64,000 nt of DNA, taken from Dinoroseobacter sp049800775. GTDB lineage: Bacteria; Pseudomonadota; Alphaproteobacteria; Rhodobacterales; Rhodobacteraceae. Under the pieces are notes generated by a model. The model was given only the letters and a program-made list of their open reading frames with translations. It ran no database searches and was not told where the DNA came from. The first letter of the stretch is position 1. Every line of letters begins with the position of its first letter. Made by a program: the position numbers and the translations under genes. Positions 60,286-64,000 of this stretch are shown one piece after another. Location: assembly GCF_049800775.1 (NCBI RefSeq), contig NZ_JBNAFR010000008.1, forward strand, positions 1 through 64,000, given 5' to 3'.

Positions 60286-61857
60286 ATGACCGCTCTCTCC
60301 CCTGTTCTTGTCTGGTTCAAGCGTGACCTGCGCGTCGAGGATCATCCGGCCCTCTGCGCGGCGGCCGCACTTGGTCCGGTCCTGCCCGTCTATGTGGTCG
60401 AGCCGGAGTATTGGGCCGAGCCCGACACATCCGCCCGGCAATGGGCCTTCACGCGGGAGAGCGTGGCGAGCCTGGCGGCCGCCCTTGCCCGGCTGGGCGC
60501 ACCGCTGCGCATCGAGACCGGGCAGGCGGTCGCCGTCTTCGAGGCCTTGCGCGTCACCCATGGCATCACCCGGATGATCAGCCATGAAGAAACTGGGAAC
60601 AGCTGGACCTTTGCCCGGGATCGGGCCGTTGCCGCCTGGGCCCGGGCGCAAGGAGTGCGGTGGGATGAGCTGCCGCAATCGGGCGTGGTCCGCCGCCTTG
60701 CCGGGCGCGATGGCTGGGCGCGCCAGCGCGATCAACGCATGGCCACGCCGCAACAGCCCGTGCCCGCGCTGCGCGGGGTGGCAGGTGCCGGGGCCATGGG
60801 CGGTGCGTTGCCCGATGCCGCGGATCTCGGTCTGGCGGCGGATCCATGCCCCGGGCGGCAGCCGGGCGGACGGGATGCGGCGCTGTCGCTGCTCGGCGGG
60901 TTTCTGACCGAGCGGGGCCAGACCTATCGCGCCGCCATGGCCAACCCACTGGACGGGGCGGCGGCCTGCTCGCGTCTCAGCCCGCATCTGGCGCTGGGCA
61001 ACCTGTCGGGCCGCGAGGCGACCCAGGCCGCCAAAGCCCGCAAGGTCGAAGCCAAGGGCACCCGGGACGGCTGGATCGGAGCCATGAAGAGCTTCGAGGC
61101 CCGTCTCGCCTGGCGCGATCACTTCATGCAGAAGCTGGAGGATCAGCCCAGCCTCGAGCATCGCTGCCTGCACAGTGCCTATGAAGGGCTGCGTCCGGCC
61201 CAGCCTGACGCAACGCGGCTCGAGGCCTGGGCGCGAGGCGAGACCGGGCTGCCCTTTGTGGATGCCTGCATGCGGTCGCTGATCGCCACGGGCTGGCTGA
61301 ACTTCCGGGCGCGGGCGATGCTGGTTGCTGTGGCCTCCTATCACCTCTGGCTTGACTGGCGGGCGTCAGGGGTGATCCTCGGGCGGTACTTCACGGATTT
61401 CGAGCCGGGGATCCACTGGCCGCAGGTGCAGATGCAATCGGGCACGACGGGGATGAACACGGTGCGAATCTACAATCCCGTCAAGCAAGGTCATGACAAC
61501 GACCCGGCGGGGGTCTTTACCCGACGCTGGCTGCCGGAACTGGCGCGCGTGCCGGATCGCTACCTGCAGGAGCCCTGGCGCTGGGACGGGGCAGGGCAGA
61601 TCCTCGACCGTCACTACCCCGCGCCCATCGTCGATCCCAAGGCGGCCGCCGCCGAGGCACGCCAGAAGGTCTGGGCGATCCGCACAGGCGCGGAATTCCG
61701 CGCCGAGGCCGCGCATGTGGTCGAGAAACACGCCAGCCGCAAGGATCCCCAGGGGCGGTTTGTGGACGACCGCGCGCCTCGCAAGGCGAGGCGCGCCACG
61801 GCGACGCGGACACGCGGCGCAAAACCCGCGCCGGATCAGCTGAGTTTCGATCTCTGA
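60286..61857 (+). CDS. phrB: Cryptochrome/deoxyribodipyrimidine photolyase family protein
   Basis: A 523-residue flavoprotein. The N-terminal photolyase alpha/beta domain starts VLVWFKRDLRVEDHPAL; the C-terminal FAD-binding domain has SPHLALGNLS, PFVDACMRSLIATGWLNFRARAMLVAVAS in pieces, and FEPGIHWPQVQMQSGTTG. It may repair pyrimidine dimers or act as a photoreceptor; the subfamily cannot be settled by eye. The C-terminal tail (about 480-523) is basic. Its stop overlaps the DUF2256 gene start. Confidence 0.9.
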   Translation: MTALSPVLVWFKRDLRVEDHPALCAAAALGPVLPVYVVEPEYWAEPDTSARQWAFTRESVASLAAALARLGAPLRIETGQAVAVFEALRVTHGITRMISHEETGNSWTFARDRAVAAWARAQGVRWDELPQSGVVRRLAGRDGWARQRDQRMATPQQPVPALRGVAGAGAMGGALPDAADLGLAADPCPGRQPGGRDAALSLLGGFLTERGQTYRAAMANPLDGAAACSRLSPHLALGNLSGREATQAAKARKVEAKGTRDGWIGAMKSFEARLAWRDHFMQKLEDQPSLEHRCLHSAYEGLRPAQPDATRLEAWARGETGLPFVDACMRSLIATGWLNFRARAMLVAVASYHLWLDWRASGVILGRYFTDFEPGIHWPQVQMQSGTTGMNTVRIYNPVKQGHDNDPAGVFTRRWLPELARVPDRYLQEPWRWDGAGQILDRHYPAPIVDPKAAAAEARQKVWAIRTGAEFRAEAAHVVEKHASRKDPQGRFVDDRAPRKARRATATRTRGAKPAPDQLSFDL

Positions 61858-62036
61858 TGGGGCGGATGCGCAAGAAAGCCTACCTGCCCAGCAAGACCTG
61901 TGCGGCCTGCGGTCTGCCATTCAACTGGCGCAAGAAATGGGCGCGGGATTGGGAGGCGGTGAAATACTGCTCGGAACGCTGTCGCCGGAGCCCGCGCGCC
62001 CTAACTTCCGACAAAGACGAAGCCCGGACGTCATAA
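61857..62036 (+). CDS. DUF2256 small zinc-finger-like protein
   Basis: A 59-residue protein missed by a 60-residue cut-off. It has CAACGLPFNWRKKW and YCSERC, a four-Cys pattern typical of DUF2256. Its ATG overlaps the photolyase stop by one base (TGATG), so the two are translationally coupled; DUF2256 genes often accompany cryptochrome/photolyase genes. Function is unknown. Confidence 0.85.
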   Translation: MGRMRKKAYLPSKTCAACGLPFNWRKKWARDWEAVKYCSERCRRSPRALTSDKDEARTS

Positions 62037-62201
62037 AATTGCGCAACCGCAAGAAATGGCCCGCTTTGGTCGTTTTTTCGAACCGATTTTACGAAGTCTT
62101 GTTGCCTATCGGAAACTTCTTCCCTAGTTCGTGTACGAACGCATACAATGGGGTACAGGCCCGGGTCCTGGGGACTGGCGGGCCAAAGGAGGACGTAGGA
62201 C

Positions 62202-64000
62202 ATGGAACGGGTTGATCGCCAAGGGCTCCGGGTGGCCGCCGATCTGGCGCAGTTTATCGAGACGCAAGCGCTCCCGGGGACCGGTGTCGCGGCTGAGGCC
62301 TTCTGGACAGGCTTCTCGTCGCTGGTTCATGACGAAGGGCCGACCAATCGCGCGCTTCTGGCCAGGCGGGCGGAGCTGCAGGCCCAGATCGACGCTTGGC
62401 ATGTGGCCCATCGCGGCGCACCCCATGATGCGGAGGCCTACACGGCCTTCCTGCAGGAGATCGGCTACCTTGTGCCCGAGCCTGCGGATTTCTCCATCGA
62501 GACCGCCAATGTCGATCCCGAGATCGCGACCATCCCCGGCCCGCAGCTCGTGGTGCCGATCACCAATGCACGCTACGCCCTGAATGCGGCCAATGCCCGT
62601 TGGGGGTCGCTCTATGATGCGCTTTACGGCACCGACGCCATGGGCGACGGCCCGAGCGGCAAGGGTTATGACCCCGAGCGCGGCGCCCGTGTGATGGCCT
62701 GGGCGCGCCAGCATCTGGACGCGGCCGCCCCGCTCGCGGGCGTGTCCTGGGCGGATGTGACCCGCGTGGATGTGGCCGATGGCACGCTGGAGCTTGTCGC
62801 CGGCGATCTGCGCCCGCTGGTCGATCCGGACCAGTTCGTGGGCTATACCACCAGCCCGGCAGGGGATGTGACCTCGGTGCTGCTGCGCAAGAACGGGCTG
62901 CATCTGCGGGTGATGATCGACCCCACCAGCCCGATTGGCGCGGCGGACCCGGCAGGGATTTCGGACGTGCTGCTCGAGGCGGCGGTCTCGGCGATCATGG
63001 ATTGCGAGGACAGCGTCGCAGCCGTGGACAGCGCCGACAAGGTGCAGGCCTATGGCAATTGGCTGGGCCTGATGAAGGGCGATCTGGCCGAGGAGGTCTC
63101 CAAGGGCGGCAAGACCTTCACCCGCGCCCTGGCCGAGGACGTCACCGCGAGCGCGCCGAATGGCGATCCGCTGGTGCTCAAGGGGCGCGCGCTGATGCTG
63201 ATCCGCAATGTCGGGCATTTGATGACCAACCCCGCGATCCTTGATCGCGACGGCGCCGAGGTGGGCGAAGGGCTGATGGATGCCATGGTCACCACGCTCA
63301 TCGCCATGCATGATCTGGCGCGGGACGGGGGCAACTCGGTCCATGGCTCGGTCTACGTGGTCAAGCCCAAGATGCACGGCCCCGAAGAGGTCGCCTTCAC
63401 CGACACGATCTTCACCCGGGTGGAGGCCGCGCTGGGCCTGTCGCGCAACACGGTCAAGATCGGCATCATGGATGAAGAACGCCGGACCTCGGCCAATCTC
63501 AAGGCCTGTATCCATGCGGCCAAGGCCCGTGTCGCTTTCATCAATACCGGTTTTCTCGACCGGACGGGCGACGAGATCCACACCTCCATGGAGGCGGGGC
63601 CCTTCCTGCCCAAGGGCGATATGAAAGGCACGGCCTGGATCGCGTCCTATGAGGATCGCAATGTGGATATCGGGCTGGCCTGCGGTTTGCAGGGCAAGGC
63701 GCAGATCGGCAAGGGCATGTGGGCCATGCCGGATCTGATGGCGGGCATGCTGGAGGCCAAGATCGGCCATCCGCAGGCCGGGGCCAATTGCGCCTGGGTG
63801 CCGTCTCCCACGGCGGCGACGCTGCATGCCACCCATTACCACAAGGTCGATGTCTTCGCCCGGCAGGACGAGATTGCCGCGGGCGGTGCCCGGGGGCGCT
63901 TGTCTGACCTGCTGACCATTCCGCTGCTCGATGGGCGCAATCTGAGCGCCGAGGAAATCACCGCCGAGATCGAGAACAATGCCCAGGGCATTCTCGGCTA
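62202..64000 (+). CDS. glcB: Malate synthase G, 3' end beyond the window
   Basis: The first 599 codons of the roughly 720-residue enzyme that condenses glyoxylate and acetyl-CoA to malate. Family segments include NARYALNAANARWGSLYDALYGTD, MDCEDSVAAVD, GRALMLIRNVGHLM, the catalytic KIGIMDEERRTS (Arg/Glu region) and GKGMWAMPDLM. AAAGGAGGA precedes ATG 62202. It is a standalone gene in this window with a 165-bp upstream region containing a TTCGT-GT-ACGAA dyad. Confidence 0.96.
   Translation, partial: MERVDRQGLRVAADLAQFIETQALPGTGVAAEAFWTGFSSLVHDEGPTNRALLARRAELQAQIDAWHVAHRGAPHDAEAYTAFLQEIGYLVPEPADFSIETANVDPEIATIPGPQLVVPITNARYALNAANARWGSLYDALYGTDAMGDGPSGKGYDPERGARVMAWARQHLDAAAPLAGVSWADVTRVDVADGTLELVAGDLRPLVDPDQFVGYTTSPAGDVTSVLLRKNGLHLRVMIDPTSPIGAADPAGISDVLLEAAVSAIMDCEDSVAAVDSADKVQAYGNWLGLMKGDLAEEVSKGGKTFTRALAEDVTASAPNGDPLVLKGRALMLIRNVGHLMTNPAILDRDGAEVGEGLMDAMVTTLIAMHDLARDGGNSVHGSVYVVKPKMHGPEEVAFTDTIFTRVEAALGLSRNTVKIGIMDEERRTSANLKACIHAAKARVAFINTGFLDRTGDEIHTSMEAGPFLPKGDMKGTAWIASYEDRNVDIGLACGLQGKAQIGKGMWAMPDLMAGMLEAKIGHPQAGANCAWVPSPTAATLHATHYHKVDVFARQDEIAAGGARGRLSDLLTIPLLDGRNLSAEEITAEIENNAQGILG

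Noticed and set aside
56885..60289. 1134-codon plus-strand open frame
   Set aside because: Antisense to pepN, which has clear M1 peptidase motifs; no domain is seen in the plus-strand product.
62120..62160. TTCGT-GT-ACGAA dyad upstream of glcB as an operator
   Set aside because: Only 5-bp arms; too short to be convincing without comparison to other genomes.

Overview
The window looks like a chromosomal segment of a Rhodobacterales (roseobacter-type) alphaproteobacterium. The evidence is high GC content, a pcm-like/tolC/PopZ-like gene series, two proteins with VPLPA-CTERM tails, several small conserved proteins typical of this order, a B12-riboswitch uptake operon, and a complete form I aerobic carbon monoxide dehydrogenase (cox) cluster. 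No rRNA, CRISPR array or intact prophage was seen.

Layout. 1-2250: an intact IS3-family element (1-1273) interrupts a tyrosine recombinase gene whose remaining 3' part lies next to the 3' end of a tRNA-Cys gene; this looks like the end of a decaying integrative element. 2.4-17.2 kb: pcm-like, tolC, a PopZ-like gene, cobQ, a small membrane hydrolase, efp, a DUF4399 gene with a perfect FNR-type box upstream, ygfZ, a glycosyltransferase, two aminotransferases and valS. 17.3-20.9 kb: a lone molybdo-hydroxylase large subunit and a DUF2235 hydrolase. 20.97-25.2 kb: a cobalamin riboswitch, then a DUF1636 ferredoxin-like protein, an ABC uptake system and, after two hairpins, a ModA-like protein with no signal peptide. 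25.2-33.4 kb: housekeeping genes including metF/metR (divergent, with a MetR-like box), suhB-like, rhomboid, tRNA-Leu, a J-domain protein and bolA. 33.7-39 kb: two VPLPA-CTERM proteins, an XRE-TPR protein with nearly identical 141-bp repeats beside a small divergent gene with a structured leader, and gatB with two tiny membrane-protein genes behind it.

40.3-48.9 kb is the main metabolic island: an MHYT-LytTR regulator (coxC-like), then coxM, coxS, coxL, coxD, coxE, coxF, an overlooked 30-codon ORF ending in Cys-Cys, and coxG, closed by a strong terminator. CoxL carries the form I motif AYRCSFR with the Cu-ligand cysteine at residue 385. Paired direct repeats upstream of coxM are a candidate LytTR operator. 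CO oxidation would give electrons as supplementary energy.

49-56.4 kb: on the opposite strand, a ketopantoate reductase-family gene, an oxalyl-CoA-synthetase-like ligase and a tripartite tricarboxylate transporter (tctCBA), with a divergent ScfR-like regulator. 56.5-64 kb: an SDR, pepN, a cryptochrome/photolyase-family protein with an overlapping DUF2256 gene, and a malate synthase G gene running off the end.

A short dispersed element (core CTCCGGCGGG followed by an AT-rich tail) occurs at least four times just downstream of genes, each time in the gene's orientation. All functional statements rest on reading motifs and context; no database searches were run.
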